A DNA stretch of 64,000 nt from Gigantopelta aegis (taxonomy: Eukaryota; Mollusca; Gastropoda; Neomphalida; Peltospiridae). Positions 1-12,384 of this stretch are shown piece by piece (within the stretch, counting starts at the first letter, position 1; every line of letters begins with the position of its first letter). Made by a program: the position numbers and the translations under genes. The stretch covers positions 50,760,052 to 50,824,051 of the forward strand of contig NC_054707.1 of NCBI RefSeq assembly GCF_016097555.1, given 5' to 3'. Under the pieces are notes generated by a model. The model had not been told where the DNA came from. It made no database searches and saw only the letters and a program-made list of their open reading frames with translations.

Positions 1-2010
1 TTCAAGTCAGCAATCTCACCTAACACACTGCCACACACTCACAAGGGAAAGATAACTGACAGTTCAAGTCAGCAAATCTCACCTAACACACTGCCACACA
101 CTCAAGGGAAAGATAACTGGTGGTTCAAGTCAGCAAATCTCACCTAACACACTGCCACACACCCACACGGGAAAGGTAACTGGAGGTTCAAGTCAGCAAA
201 TCTCACCTAACACACTGCCACACACTCACAAGGGAAAGATAACTGGAGGTTCAAGTCAGCAAATCTAACCTAACACACTGCCACACACTCACAAGGGAAA
301 GATAACTGGAGGTTCAAGTCAGCAAATCTCACCTAACACACTGCCACACACTCACAAGGGAAAGATAACTGGAGGTTCAAGTCAGCAAATCTCACCTAAC
401 ACACTGCCACACACTCACAAGGGAAAGATAACTGGAGGTTCAAGTCAGCAAATCTAACCTAACACACTGCCACACACTCACAAGGGAAAGATAACTCGAG
501 GTTCAAGTCAGCAAATCTCACCTAACACACTGCCACACACACACAAGGGAAAGATAACTGGAGGTTCAAGTCAGCAAATCTCACTTAACACACTGCCACA
601 CACTCACAAGGGAAAGATAACTGGAGGTTCAAGTCAGCAAATCTAACCTAACACACTGCCACACACTCACAAGGGAAAGGTAACTGGAGGTTCAAGTCAG
701 CAAATCTCACCTAACACACTGCCACACACTCACAAGGGAAAGATAACTGACAGTTCAAGTCAGCAAATCTCCCCTAACACACTGCCACACACTCACAAGG
801 TAACTGATGGTTCAAGTCAGCAAATCTCCCCTAACACACTGCCACACACTCACAAGGGAAAGATAACTGACAGTTCAAGTCAGCAAATCTCACCTAACAC
901 ACTGCCACACACTCAAGGGAAAGATAACTGGTGGTTCAAGTCAGCAAATCTCACCTAACACACTGCCACACACCCACACGGGAAAGGTAACTGGAGGTTC
1001 AAGTCAGCAAATCTCACCTAACACACTGCCACACACTCACAAGGGAAAGATAACTGGAGGTTCAAGTCAGCAAATCTAACCTAACACACTGCCACACACT
1101 CACAAGGGAAAGATAACTGGAGGTTCAAGTCAGCAAATCTCACCTAACACACTGCCACACACTCACAAGGGAAAGATAACTGGAGGTTCAAGTCAGCAAA
1201 TCTCACCTAACACACTGCCACACACTCACAAGGGAAAGATAACTGGAGGTTCAAGTCAGCAAATCTAACCTAACACACTGCCACACACTCACAAGGGAAA
1301 GATAACTCGAGGTTCAAGTCAGCAAATCTCACCTAACACACTGCCACACACACACAAGGGAAAGATAACTGGAGGTTCAAGTCAGCAAATCTCACTTAAC
1401 ACACTGCCACACACTCACAAGGGAAAGATAACTGGAGGTTCAAGTCAGCAAATCTAACCTAACACACTGCCACACACTCACAAGGGAAAGGTAACTGGAG
1501 GTTCAAGTCAGCAAATCTCACCTAACACACTGCCACACACTCACAAGGGAAAGATAACTGGAGGTTCAAGTCAGCAAATCTAACCTAACACACTGCCACA
1601 CACGCACAAAGGAAAGATAACTGACAGTTCAAGTCAGCAAATCTCACCTAACACACTGCCACACACTCAAGGGAAAGATAACTGACAGTTCAAGTCAACA
1701 AATCTAACCTAACACACTGCCACACACTCACAAGGGAAAGATAACTGACAGTTCAAGTCAGCAAATCTCACCTAACACACTGCTACACACTCACAAGGGA
1801 AAGGTAAACGATGGTTAAGTCAGCAAATCTCCCCTAACACACTGCCACACACTCACAAGGGAAAGGTAACTGGTGGTTCAAGTCAGCAAATCTCCCCTAA
1901 CACACTGCCACACACGCATAAGGGAAAGATAACTGACAGTTCAAGTCAGCAAATCTCACCTGACACACTGCCACACACTCACAAGGTAAATGATGGTCCA
2001 AGTCAACAAA
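1..2010. repeat. 63-bp minisatellite array with 811-bp higher-order repeat
   Basis: About 32 head-to-tail copies of a 63-bp unit containing GGTTCAAGTCAGCAAATCTC and CTAACACACTGCCACACACT. The period is exact where it can be measured: successive GGTTC starts at 185, 248 and 311. Variant units recur in the same order 811 bp apart (short unit at 61 and 872, ACTCGAGG at about 493 and 1304), so a block of about 13 units was itself duplicated. The array decays near 1,980-2,010 and runs off the left edge. It lies in the PXMP4 intron after the exon at 2,451-2,649. The plus strand is strongly A/C-biased. Confidence 0.97.
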
Positions 2011-2118
2011 TCAGGCAGGCATACTTGAACAGTTTGTGATGGATACATCCCAAAAATCACTCACACCCCAAAGTTAGGATAAAACAAAACATTTAACAGT
2101 AAATTTTTGCTTAATGTT

Positions 2119-2385
2119 TTTAGTTTTAGTTCTTGAAGGATGAAGGAAGGACCACACAGATGAGAAAAAAAAACCCTGCAGCTACCGCACTAATACTATC
2201 AGCTAATACTTTTAGTTAGCTGTAAGGGATCTTTTCTATGCACCCACTGACAGGATAGTACATACCATAGCCTTTGTTACACCAGTTGCGGAGCACTGGC
2301 TGGAACCAATGGGTCCACCAGTGGGGATCTATCCTAGACTGACTGCCAGTCAGGCAAGCTCTTTACCACTAGCTAAAACATCCTA
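2119..2385 (-). mobile_element. tRNA-derived SINE fragment
   Basis: A diverged SINE copy. It has GGACCACACAGAT, then a remnant of AAGGGATCTTTTATATGCAC, then GTTACACCAGTTGCGGAGCA, and a tRNA-like head on the right (CTTTACCACTAGCTAA). The head at the right end means the element reads on the minus strand. Its tail is missing and its middle is damaged, so it is older than the copies with target-site duplications. Confidence 0.75.
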
Positions 2386-2450
2386 GATGATATAATAAGC
2401 AGCATAAAGTGTACATGTATGTATGCATCTAGACAGAAGATGTCACTCAC

Positions 2451-2649
2451 CTGTTCGTTGACTTTGTTGTACTTGCCAAAAACGACAAATCCTGCACAGA
2501 AAGCTGCTATAAAAGAGTGATACTGGGATTTCTGGTCTTCCAAGAATCGGAACAGTGTTGTGAGACCTTTGTATGCAAACACAAAATATGCTAGATTTCT
2601 TGAGTGGATGAAAGTTGCTTCCAGGATTACTTTCATGCTCTCTATCAGA
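2451..2649 (-). CDS. PXMP4 exon 3
   Basis: Acceptor ATTTTCAG at 2650-2652 and donor GTGAGT from 2450. The exon starts in phase 2 and ends in phase 0. It encodes the central hydrophobic part, ATFIHSRNLAYFVFAYKG then FIAAFCAGFVVFG, which covers two of the family's membrane segments. Confidence 0.92.
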
Positions 2650-5600
2650 CTGAAAATTAATATAAAAAGTTATTTATTAATTTGCTCAAAAGTTCCACTT
2701 CAGGGAGGACATAATCTTCAGAGTTAGACGAGACAATGCTACTGCTACTGTTCCAATGATCCAGTATAATCAATCAATGCGACGATCAACTATAAAAATC
2801 CATAATCGATTGACACAGAAAATGTTAACTGTAACAGTTATTACAGTTTAGATGATGGAATTGATGTAAATACATTTTGTATGTTGGGGCTGGTGTTTGT
2901 GTTTATGTTCATACATACCCGGTACATACAATTCTAGATTGTGTCACTAACAGTGGATTTGAATTGATTCCCAACTCTAGTCATCTCCCCCTGCTACCTC
3001 CCCCCTCAATTTCCAACACCTATTCACATATAACACTAGAACACTTACATGTAAGACACATGAAAATAAATAAACTGAATGATATAACACTAGTACACTT
3101 AGACAGATAAAAATATACAAACTGAATGATATAACACTAGTAGGCCTACACTTATAAAGACAGATAAAAATACACATGTACATGTATATATAAACTCACA
3201 GAATTTTTTTCCTGTGCATATACTGCACAAGATATATATATTTAATATTTAATGTTTTTAATGGTATCAAAGAAAAAAAAAATCAAAATTTTAATAAGAC
3301 ATTTACTGGTCATTCATATAAGTCACAAATTTCAACCATTTTTATATGTACAACTTTTACACTTTGTTTGAGACCATTTTATGTGGTGCAAAGGAATTAT
3401 TTTCCACTAGTATGTATTATTGGAAATTGTACTTTGTGGACAATGCAAAATCCTGTGAAATTATATACAGACCCTTCTATAACCCCACAATACAAAATAC
3501 TGCCTACTCATGTGAAATCTCTTATATGAGTTATAATAATACATGTATATAGAGTAGAATCTTGTTGGGTCAAACTAGGAATGGTCAAATACACCGCAAC
3601 ACTCGAACCAAAAATGAAATCACGAGTTACACTCATACGATGTTGACAGAATGATTGGGTCAAACTAACCGATGTGCCAAACACTTTCTTGTGCACCGAC
3701 AGGGTTCGAGCTAACGGGATTCAACTGTATATAAATTATTTTTTTCAAAACTAGTATACATTCATGTACCGTACATTTGTTTTATATGCAAAACATCACT
3801 CTTTTGTTATACAATACAATAAAAATATTTGACAAATGAGATCTCTTTAAAAGCAGTAAGAAACATGTACAGGCATGTGTGCAGGAAAGAGGGGTTTTCG
3901 GGGCTTGAGTCTCTTTTGACAAAAACTTATTTTATGACTGTTTACAATGTTTAGTGAAAACAGAAAACAGTTCTCAATTACAAGCCATATAATTATATAG
4001 AGTATGTATATAAATGGAATTGCTACACAGTAACACGCTGTTGGACACTACAACTCATAAACAAATATCATTATATTAAGATCTACACCAACTCGCATGC
4101 ATTTTTAAAAATGTTAAAGGGACACCCTAGTTTCAACCCGTGAAAATTAACATTAAGTTTAGTTAATCTACAAACCTGTAACACATGTGAATAAAGTTAC
4201 ATCTGAGTGAAACATAAGTCTGTGACTTTGAAATATTAAATACCCTCTAAAAATAGACTAAAACTCGACTCCATAACTGTTACTTCTCAGACGCACGTGC
4301 GTTTATAAAAATATGAGAAATATATTTTGTGACATTAAAAACACCAGGATGACCAGAAACACTTCGAATGTACAGAAATGGATAATGTAAACAATAAAAT
4401 CTAAGTAAAGTATTATTTCAGTTATCCAAAATGGCTCTAATAGTAAAAACTATGCCTTAGTGTTTAAAAACTAGTGTATGTCCCTTTAATATAAATAAAA
4501 TAATTGTGAACGCAGTTCTGTCTTTAGTGTCAGTGTACTGCACATCAAGTCTTTATCAACAACATACCGTACATGTCATACTATAAAGTAACAATTCAGG
4601 TGTAATATTCTACCATCATTGTATCAAAAATGAGATTTAATCTACCATACTGTAAACTGGGGGGGAAATGTGTGTGTATAAATTTGTGTCATTCGTGCAC
4701 AACCTCAAGATGCAAAATGTATATGCATGCATTATTTTTAATGAAGATACAGAATGCTGATACCAATGGTTGTTCTCAAAATTTACACATTGCGAACATA
4801 TGTTATGATGCACATTCACAAAAAAAAAAAAAACCCAACCATGTTGCAATGTTAATCCAGTTTACAGTACATGTACATACAATTTGGTGGTAATCTGTTA
4901 AAAAACATGTTTTTGGTGGGTTTAAAAAATAAATAAATTGGTGTCTCTCCTCATTGATCTGTGCACTTACTCTAGGTGGTCTTGCTTTAGATCGTACTTT
5001 GAAATCAATAAAGATCACCTGCACTTGGCAAGTGCAAGAGAGCACAATTTTTAAGCAGCCCGACCAGGGGTACCGACCATCCCCCAAATCCCTAATTTTA
5101 TGACATGAAGACTCAGTCTATTGAAACCGTTACACTAATACAGGTCATAATACTTAAGCTGTTACGACTTTTACACTTGATTTAGAAATAAGAACATTTA
5201 TTTTAAAGGGACATACCCTAGTTTTTAAAAACTAAGGCATACTTTTTTACTATTACAGCCATTTTTGATAACTGTAATCATTCTTTACTTAGATTTTATT
5301 GTTTAGATTATCCATTTCCGTACATTCGAAGTGTTTTTGGTCATCCTAGTGTTTTCAATATCGCAAAATGCATTTATCATATTTTTAAAAACACATGGGT
5401 GTCTGAGAAGTAACAGCTATGGAGTCCAGTTTTAGTCAATTTTTATAGAGGGTATTTCACCATTTCAAATTCACACTCATGTTTCACTCAATTGTAACTT
5501 TATCCAAATGTGTTACAGGTTTGTAGATTAACTGAAATTAGTGTTCATGTTCACGTGCTGAAACTAGGGCATGTCTCTTTAAAGGAATGCTTAAGCAAGG

Positions 5601-7934
5601 CTTTTGGACTGGTATGCATATTCAACGATATATAATGCACATTATTGCTTAATATCAAGAAGTATATTATTATATTTAATTAATAAAATGGTTAAATGTG
5701 ACAGTTATTAAATATAACAGGTGCAGCCATTTTGTTCCATTCTAGTGAATATGCAATCTGGTGGTTACGTAATGCTTAATGTGTAACGTCAGGAATGAGT
5801 CTTAGATCTAGAGAAACAAATCTACCTGGTTTTTACGGGATGATAAAATAGGCATGCATTACAATGTTCTGTAATAATATACATCCCAGTAAGCCAGCAA
5901 TAAGTATATATTATTGTTCAATACAAAATAAACCACGATTGTCAAAGTGGCTACACCACAATTAAGTCAAAATAATTACACCATGTTTTGTCCATGCATT
6001 AACCTACGTACTGAAATGATACACAGAGTGTTTTCTTAGTAAATTGGACTATTATGTTAGTTGCCTCTACCTGTGATTCCTGATTGGCAGTGTGTATTTG
6101 ATAGGTAACCAGACGAGTCAATTAATTACCGCTGTCTAGTCACAAAAATACATACTGTAATTGTGTAATATTACCTGTCACCCATAAATTGGTAATGGAC
6201 ATGGTTTATTACTGTAAATAGTTCTGTAAAATTATTGATTAAGTAGACTTTCCAATCTAAAACCAAAGAACTGACCAATTACATAGTCCCCCAAAAAAGA
6301 AAATTATCACTTGGGTATTGTGGGTTGTCGTTTTTGCTCCAACAGAAAGAAATGTTTTATTTAACGACGCACTCAACACATTTTATTTACGGTTATATGG
6401 CGTCAGTCATATGGTTAAGGACCACACAGATTTTGAGAGGAAACCCGCTGTCGCCACTACATGGGCTACTCTTCCGATTAGCAGCAAGGGATCTTTTATT
6501 TGTTCTTCCCACAGGCAGGATAGCACAAACCATGGCCTTTGTTGAACCAGTTATGGATCACTGGTCGGTACAAGTGGTTTACACCTACCCATTGAGCCTT
6601 GCAGAGCACTCACTCAGGGTTTGGAGTCGGTATCTGGATTAAAAATCCGATGCCTCGACTGGGATCCGAACCCAGTACCTACCAGCCTGTAGACCGATGG
6701 CCTACCACGACGCCACCGAGGCCGGTTTGCTCCAACATAGCATACTAATAGGCTTAATAGTGTACATTTTTCCCATTGGATTATTTAACAGAGAAAACTA
6801 CCATAACCCCATTTTGTTCCGTTAATGCAACTTGAAATATATTTAGTTAAATAGTCTATTATATATTATCACGTCATTTATGTTGTTTTACAAGTCAGGT
6901 TGATCAAACAGAAGCGCCTTGTCATAAATTACTGCTTTTGTTTACATTGTGCATACAGGAATTGGTCGGAGCTGACGTCATTTCACCCCAAGTTAGAGTA
7001 CTGGACACCTTGAAAAAAAAAAAAAATGGCTGCTCCCAGTTAGCAGGAATAATCATGGGGTTTTTTAATGCATCTTTCCAACACATAAGGCTCATGTTTG
7101 AGTTTACTCTCTCTTTAAAAAGAAAATGGAGAAGAAAAAGATTTGATGATTGAAACTAACTAAACTCATTTGTTTTCTTATGAATGTGAAGAAGAAGAAC
7201 CAGGATTTCCCTCACCCTAAAAAAAAACCCCAAGCAAAACAATGTTTATATCAAAAGTGAAAATAAATAACAATGAATTTATAAGATAATCTTACCTTGT
7301 ATTTTTAAATAGAAATGTCATAACAAGAGCATGAGGAAATCTGACTTTAGCACCATAACTGAAAAAACAAATACGTGTACACAGTACTACACATTTCAAG
7401 AACACCAATTTGATATATAAGGAGTATGAGGTGTGTAACAGTCAATCTAAGGAAATCTAAGGGCAATGCTGAATATGGAGAGATCATAGAATGTCAAATG
7501 TCAAATGTACAATTCACTGAGGATCAAGGAATCTGGAACATGTGGCACCTTTTTGGAATCCTCCTTCTGTAGAAAGACTCACTGTATATTTCCATATATA
7601 TACTCCACAAAAATAAGGTATGTGTTCCAAGCCACAGGATTTCACAGAAACAATCGTTTCTGATAGTGTGTCATTTCTGGTAGTGTGTCAGTAACATTTT
7701 GGCAAAATTAAAGATCCAAATATTGGCTACTCGTCATCACGTAGCACAAAAGTTTTTATGCTGATTTTTAAAAAACAAACATGCTTGCAATCAGTTTTGC
7801 CTTGGTGCACTAACAAGCCACACGATTTAAAATTTCATGGGAAATACATGTACTTTTTCGGTTCCACTGATTGTGATCATGGGAACCTATCGCAAAACTG
7901 GGTTTTTTTAAATAATATATATATATATATATAT

Positions 7935-7999
<65 letters not shown>

Positions 8000-10249
8000 T
8001 ATATACACATGTGTATATATATTTTTTTTTGAATAGTCTTACTTGATATAATAATCATGGAAAACGAAATTTCGGTTCCGTGATTTTACCGACTCGCTAC
8101 TGGAAACAATCATCCATGGGCCCGACTAATTTTTATTAAACTTAGCTAAAGGCAACACTTGCTATGCCCCCACCCCCAGTTTTAAATTTGACCCTCACAC
8201 TCAGATCATAATCCACCATTACAATGATTACTGAAAAACATGTTTCCCATGTGTTCCAGAGATCAAGGGACATGGAACCCAAAAATCTATTTCTCATAAA
8301 ATGTTAAATTATACGGCTTGGTGCACTAGGAATAACCCTTCAACCTCTGAATCTGCCAATATTCTTGGTAAATACCCTAATACCGGTAGTCAGAATAATT
8401 ACATGAATTACTAGTAACAGGAGTTCAAAATTGTTAAAAAAAATTCACTTCCGTTCAAAAAGTGTCAGTCAGATATATATATGAACTTGACTCACATACT
8501 TTTCCCCACTTGCCCTACCTTAATATTAGGACTGTAGGATCAAATCTCCTCCTTGGACTAATTGGGTTTTGCTCATCCCAACCAGAGTTATTTGACGGGT
8601 TTATCATTAGCTATAGTATTTGCTGTCCTGTTTGTGGGAAAGTAAATATAAAAGATCCCTTGCTACTAATGGAAAAATGTAACAGGTTTCATCTCAAAGC
8701 TATGTCTTAATTACAAAATGTTTGACATTCAACAGGTGCCCCTATGTCACTAATAATTACGTTAGACAGGGTACGCCGAAGGTGGTTACAGCAAATGCTG
8801 GTCAACTCACCCCAAAACCAATTGTTAACAACTATGATAAATTACTATCCTACCTTTAATTACTGTTTTTGGGTGTGTGTTTTTTTTGTTAACAGCCCTC
8901 TACGTTAACTTTTCCATCTAGGAGGCAGACGACGCATTCTTGTATTTTTAAATAGATAGTATGAAATGTTTTAGTCACCAAATGAAAAAAATGGCCGAAT
9001 ATGCAACCATATCGGTTGCAATGTAGAGGGCTGGGTTAGATTTCTACAACATTTTTACAAGACAGAAATCATGAAAAAAACCCATTGCAATGAAACAGAT
9101 TTGACATAATACATGATAACTCTGCCACCTATATCGCCTTTGTTCAGATCTCCAACGACAAAAATCATATAATTTTTTGCTGGTTGCTATTTTGATTTTT
9201 TTTAATGAGGGTGGAAGGACGTGATGTAATCTAAAAACTTCATGACATATGGTATAATGCTATCGTGATGATGTCATATTAATGTCACATACTTCAGAGG
9301 CTTCCAATCCTTTTGAAGAGTATTCTATAAAAAACATAAAATGGCAGACAGTGAGAAATTACATAGGTAACATGCTTAGGAAGGACTTTCCTTTGGCACT
9401 GTCACTAACCCTAACCCTAACTTTTTTATAAGTATTTATAATGGTCTTTATACATGACAGTGCCAAAGGAAAGTCCTATCTTTCTGTCTGGACAAAATGT
9501 TAGTAAAATCTATTGGTAATTAAAGGTAGGAGAGTAAATTATCGTAGTTGTTAACAATGTGGTTGGACTTTAGTCTGACCACACATCGTGTCATTGGCCT
9601 CTCCCTCTGGGCCTGGTGAGCGCTTTACACCATTTTGGGCATTACAATCAAAATTGACCAACTGCTGGGGCGAGTTGGTGGGGCAGAGTTGGTTTTGGGA
9701 GGAGCTGACCTGCTCCCGTTTCAGCTATTTAGGGACGGTCCATAAATGTCAATGGTTTTCATAATACTAACAATGTTAGGATTGGGTTTGACCCCCATCC
9801 CCACCTCCCCTAATCCTAAAATAAAAACATTGATATAATGTGTACGAAACATTGACCTTCGATGGACCGATGTTTTACCTGAAAAGCAATCCGAACATGG
9901 CTTTTACCCCCTCCCCCCCTTCCGAACATTGTTCGGATTGTGAAGCACATCGATATTTATGGACCGTCCCTTATTAACAATGTCACGCAGAGCTGACCTA
10001 ATCATTGTGGTTTTAGGTGATTACGTTATCTCCGAACCACAACAACAGAACAGTTCGGGTGCACTGCACTAACACAGGTCTACTGTTGGGAACACCACAA
10101 AATAAAGTAAATTTTCTTTTATAACAGCTTAAAATATTGTCTAAATATACGTACATTGCGCCATTCCGGAAACCTTTGATTACAGCTAGAAGAGGCTTGT
10201 ATTTTCCAGAACTTAGCAGACGATTAATCTGTTCCATGGAGGCTGCCAT
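2451..10249 (-). CDS. Peroxisomal membrane protein 4 (PXMP4/PMP24), partial gene
   Basis: Tim17/22/23-PMP24 family integral membrane protein of the peroxisome; its molecular role is poorly defined. Three exons on the minus strand, 10249-10155, 7358-7296 and 2649-2451, join with matching phases into 119 codons. Residues read VIKGFRNGA, YGAKVRFPHALVMTFLF, ATFIHSRNLAYFVFAYKG and FVVFGKYNKVNEQ, which align collinearly with human PXMP4 (about 212 residues). The remaining C-terminal exon(s) must lie left of position 1. The start ATG at 10249 has a strong Kozak context (A at -3, G at +4). Introns are 2.8 kb and 4.6 kb and are full of repeats. The identification rests on remembered family sequence and is firm; the splice sites are inferred. 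Confidence 0.93.
4114..4489 (+). mobile_element. TTAA-flanked MITE, copy 1
   Basis: A 376-bp non-autonomous DNA transposon with terminal inverted repeats AAAGGGACACCCTAGTTT at the left and their complement at the right. A TTAA lies at each edge (4114-4117 and 4486-4489), which is the target-site signature of piggyBac-type elements. There is no coding capacity. It lies in PXMP4 intron 2. Confidence 0.85.
5203..5582 (-). mobile_element. TTAA-flanked MITE, copy 2 (inverted)
   Basis: The same family as the copy at 4114-4489 but in the opposite orientation, 714 bp away. It begins TTAAAGGGACATACCCTAG and ends at a second TTAA (5579-5582). The two copies share the whole interior, including the TAGATTTTATTGTTTA and ATCCATTTCCGTACATTCGA segments. 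Confidence 0.85.
6345..6725 (-). mobile_element. tRNA-derived composite SINE, full length
   Basis: Flanked by the 12-bp direct repeat TTTGCTCCAACA (6333-6344 and 6726-6737), so it is a genuine retroposition. From its 5' end (right side) it has a tRNA-like head with a B box (complement reads GGTTCGGATCCCAGTCGAGG), a middle segment, and a tail ending GTTAAATAAAACATTTC. The closest relative in the window is the copy at 43593-43980. It has no protein-coding role; the open frames here are accidental. Confidence 0.9.
7296..7358 (-). CDS. PXMP4 exon 2
   Basis: A 63-bp exon between acceptor TTTTTTCAG (7359-7361) and donor GTAAGA from 7295. It encodes YGAKVRFPHALVMTFLF, matching the family segment YGAKIRAPHALVMTFLF. 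It is too short to stand out as an open frame and was found by phase and homology. Confidence 0.92.
7913..8022. repeat. TA/AC microsatellite
   Basis: A long alternating TA tract interrupted by short ACACAT and GTGTATAT variants. It lies in PXMP4 intron 1. The open frames on both strands here are low-complexity artefacts. Confidence 0.95.
8535..8735 (+). mobile_element. SINE fragment
   Basis: A degraded SINE containing CTATAGTATTTGCTGTCCTG, TATAAAAGATCCCTTGCTAC and AAATGTTTGACATTCAA. The orientation is opposite to the copy at 6345-6725. Both ends are worn. Confidence 0.7.
8821..9558. repeat. Nested foldback region
   Basis: Inverted repeats of about 43 bp lie at 8821-8863 and 9516-9558 (shared core TCCTACCTTTAATTAC). 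Inside are a second pair (AGCCCTCTAC near 8894 and its complement near 9026) and a perfect 23-bp pair at 9382-9404 and 9455-9477 (AGGACTTTCCTTTGGCACTG...). There is no coding capacity. It could be a non-autonomous foldback or MITE element; no target-site duplication is clear. Confidence 0.7.
9731..9971. mobile_element. MITE with AGGGACGGTCCATAAAT ends
   Basis: A 241-bp element with near-perfect terminal inverted repeats, AGGGACGGTCCATAAATGTC on the left and its complement GATATTTATGGACCGTCCCT on the right. It has no open frame. It sits about 180 bp downstream of PXMP4 exon 1, within intron 1. Confidence 0.85.
10155..10249 (-). CDS. PXMP4 exon 1
   Basis: ATG at 10249-10247 in the context AACAATGG, then 31 codons encoding MAASMEQINRLL...VIKGFRNGA, with donor GTACGT from 10154. 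The exon ends in phase 2, matching the phase of exon 2. The match to the family N-terminus (LAVLKGFRNGAVYG) fixes the start. Confidence 0.92.
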
Positions 10250-10910
10250 TGTTGTTCTTTCTTAGTATTATCCTCCTATAAATAACAACCCTCCTGTTAT
10301 TTTCCGCACTGCTTTGCTCACTTGCACATGCCAGCGGGGGCGACCCCCTCTCCTACCCACCCCAAACCTTTTTCTCTCCCACCCACCCGAAACCTTTTTC
10401 TCTCCTGGACGGAGGAGCCGGCGAAAGTCGACACCTGCGCTCATGACAAGCGTGTGCCACAACGGCTTGTTCTGAATGTGCACGTTTAAAACCTATGACC
10501 TGACCTGACCTCATTTTGCGCTAGCACGTCTTTAGAACTTACAGAATTAGTCAGTCTTTGCGATTTTTGTGCCTAACCTAAAATAAATAGCTGAAATTGC
10601 AATATACATATATGTTCACAATTTATTTAAGGATGTCCCAAGAACAACATGCTGAAAATCCACCAAAATACTCCATAGGGAAATAGGCCTAATTTGCATA
10701 AATCCGATAAATGGCTGCCAACGTATTTAATAAAAATAGTTTTGGGGTAGCTAGGGGAGTTGTTCAATAAATTGCTCATTTGATCCCGCACTTTCTTCAT
10801 TTGCTTAATTCCAATATGGCCATCAAAATACCTTAAAATAGACAATTTTGCGTCTACATATGTGCTTTTTTCCCCGAGATCTTGACGTTATGTACATATT
10901 ATTTGAAGAA

Positions 10911-10978
10911 GAAAGGAAGGAAATGTTTTATTTAACGACGCACTCAACATATTTTATTTACGATTATATGGCGTCGGA
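10911..10978 (-). mobile_element. SINE tail fragment
   Basis: Only the 3' end of the SINE is present: AAATGTTTTATTTAACGACG followed by CGATTATATGGCGTC. The rest of the element is absent, so it is a truncated insertion or a relic. Confidence 0.8.
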
Positions 10979-11472
10979 TTTGAAAAAGAGGAAGCTATTC
11001 AAACATAATAAATAAATTTGCAGTTTTATCGAAAACGTCCTTCAGTCGCATATTTTCAATATGGTCGCCAACGTACAACAAAATAGGTATGATTTGGAAA
11101 TAATGAAACTATTCTACTCATGTGCAATGATGTATTTATTATATTAGTCCTTAATTCACATAAATCCAAAATGGCTGCCAAGCATAACATGTCAGAAAGA
11201 TCATGGAGATCTCTAGGATTGAAATTATAATGACTGCGAGGCGGTAAGTAAACCGAACGTAGAATAATAGTTCTACGAGTTGTGATCTTTGCAGCAACCA
11301 TTGGTATTTAATATTATTATACTCTAAATAATATTTTTATTAACTTGAATGACTTTTAAAACACCCACAGCTGTTCTATTATCAGTTTCCTGAAATGTAT
11401 GATGGATGTTATAGCATCAAATATTAATAGTAGGTCTACTAGTGTTAGGCCTAAGAGTCATTCAGAGGATTG

Positions 11473-11539
<67 letters not shown>

Positions 11540-11640
11540 TTATTTATTTACTAAAAGACTTAATGCATCAAAACTGGATCTAAGCTCACACGGCATTTCT
11601 ATTGTGTGAATGGATTAGTCACAGGGGGAAATGTGGAAAT
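10979..11640. other. Intergenic, no gene seen
   Basis: AT-rich DNA between the PXMP4 promoter side and the LINE relics. It contains a TA microsatellite with a TTTA tail (about 11475-11550). No exon with splice sites or recognisable protein similarity was found. Confidence 0.6.
11475..11550. repeat. TA/TTTA microsatellite
   Basis: About 30 TA units followed by several TTTA units. Confidence 0.95.
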
Positions 11641-12028
11641 TATTTTAACTTTCTCCTTTGGATGTGGTTATGACTTTTGAGATGGTAAACTATGTTGATG
11701 TGAATCATCCATCTCAGTCACATCCATGTCCAAAGAATGAAATGCATTACTGTTCGGCACAAAGCGGGTTTTTTTAATATCTTCTTTAAGCGTCCCAAAC
11801 TGCAATCCTTGTTCTGAATTTTGGACTTTTTTCTTGCAAAGGTTTGCTAAGACCTGATTCCCCAGTACTTGAACCCTTTATGGAATTCTTTTAATCCGAA
11901 GAACAGCTGGGTCGTTATACTAACTAACGTTTGACCAGTTGCCAGTCTCTGAGCATTTTGAATGTCGGAAACCACACATATATATTCACCATAAAGCTGA
12001 GTTGGCTGTGTAAAACGGATGAAACATG

Positions 12029-12150
12029 CAATAAAGGATCTCCCCGGGAGTGGCTGTTCTGCTATGTAGACGAGGCACTAGATAGATTCATAGAATCAAC
12101 CACTATTTTGGTAAATGCTCATTCGACTCTGTTGTGTGCAAAGATACGGC
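12029..12150. repeat. Dispersed repeat shared with 27213-27325
   Basis: AAAGGATCTCC, then GAGTGGCT, then AGATAGATTCATAGAATCAA, then ATGC(T/C)CATTC, recurs in diverged form at 27213-27325. Both copies lie beside SINEs. The family is not recognised. Confidence 0.6.
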
Positions 12151-12315
12151 CCTGATCAAGTATTACGGTTTTGTCGTACATATTTAAGTATTTTGGCTAC
12201 CATATTGTCTGAAATGAAACACTGTTTGTAGACTTTGACAGCCGCGGCATAAGCTGAACCTGATGCAACATATGTCGAGGGCTCCACAACCTGACTGTCT
12301 TCAATAAACGACAGT

Positions 12316-12372
12316 TATTCATTCGTTCGTTCATTCATTCATTCATTCATTTATTCATTCATTCATTTATTC
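12316..12372. repeat. ATTC microsatellite
   Basis: Tandem ATTC units with a few TTCG and TTAT variants, just 3' of the LINE ORF1 relic on the minus strand. Confidence 0.95.
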
Positions 12373-12384
12373 CATAAACGATAT

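Noticed and set aside
1-2010. CRISPR-like array
   Set aside because: The whole 63-bp unit repeats with no unique spacers, and the genome is eukaryotic.
6318-6642. Two overlapping plus-strand frames of 75 and 105 codons
   Set aside because: They lie within a SINE with a clear target-site duplication; similar frames recur in other SINE copies.
7810-8058. Frames rich in Tyr-Ile in the TA tract
   Set aside because: Pure microsatellite translation.
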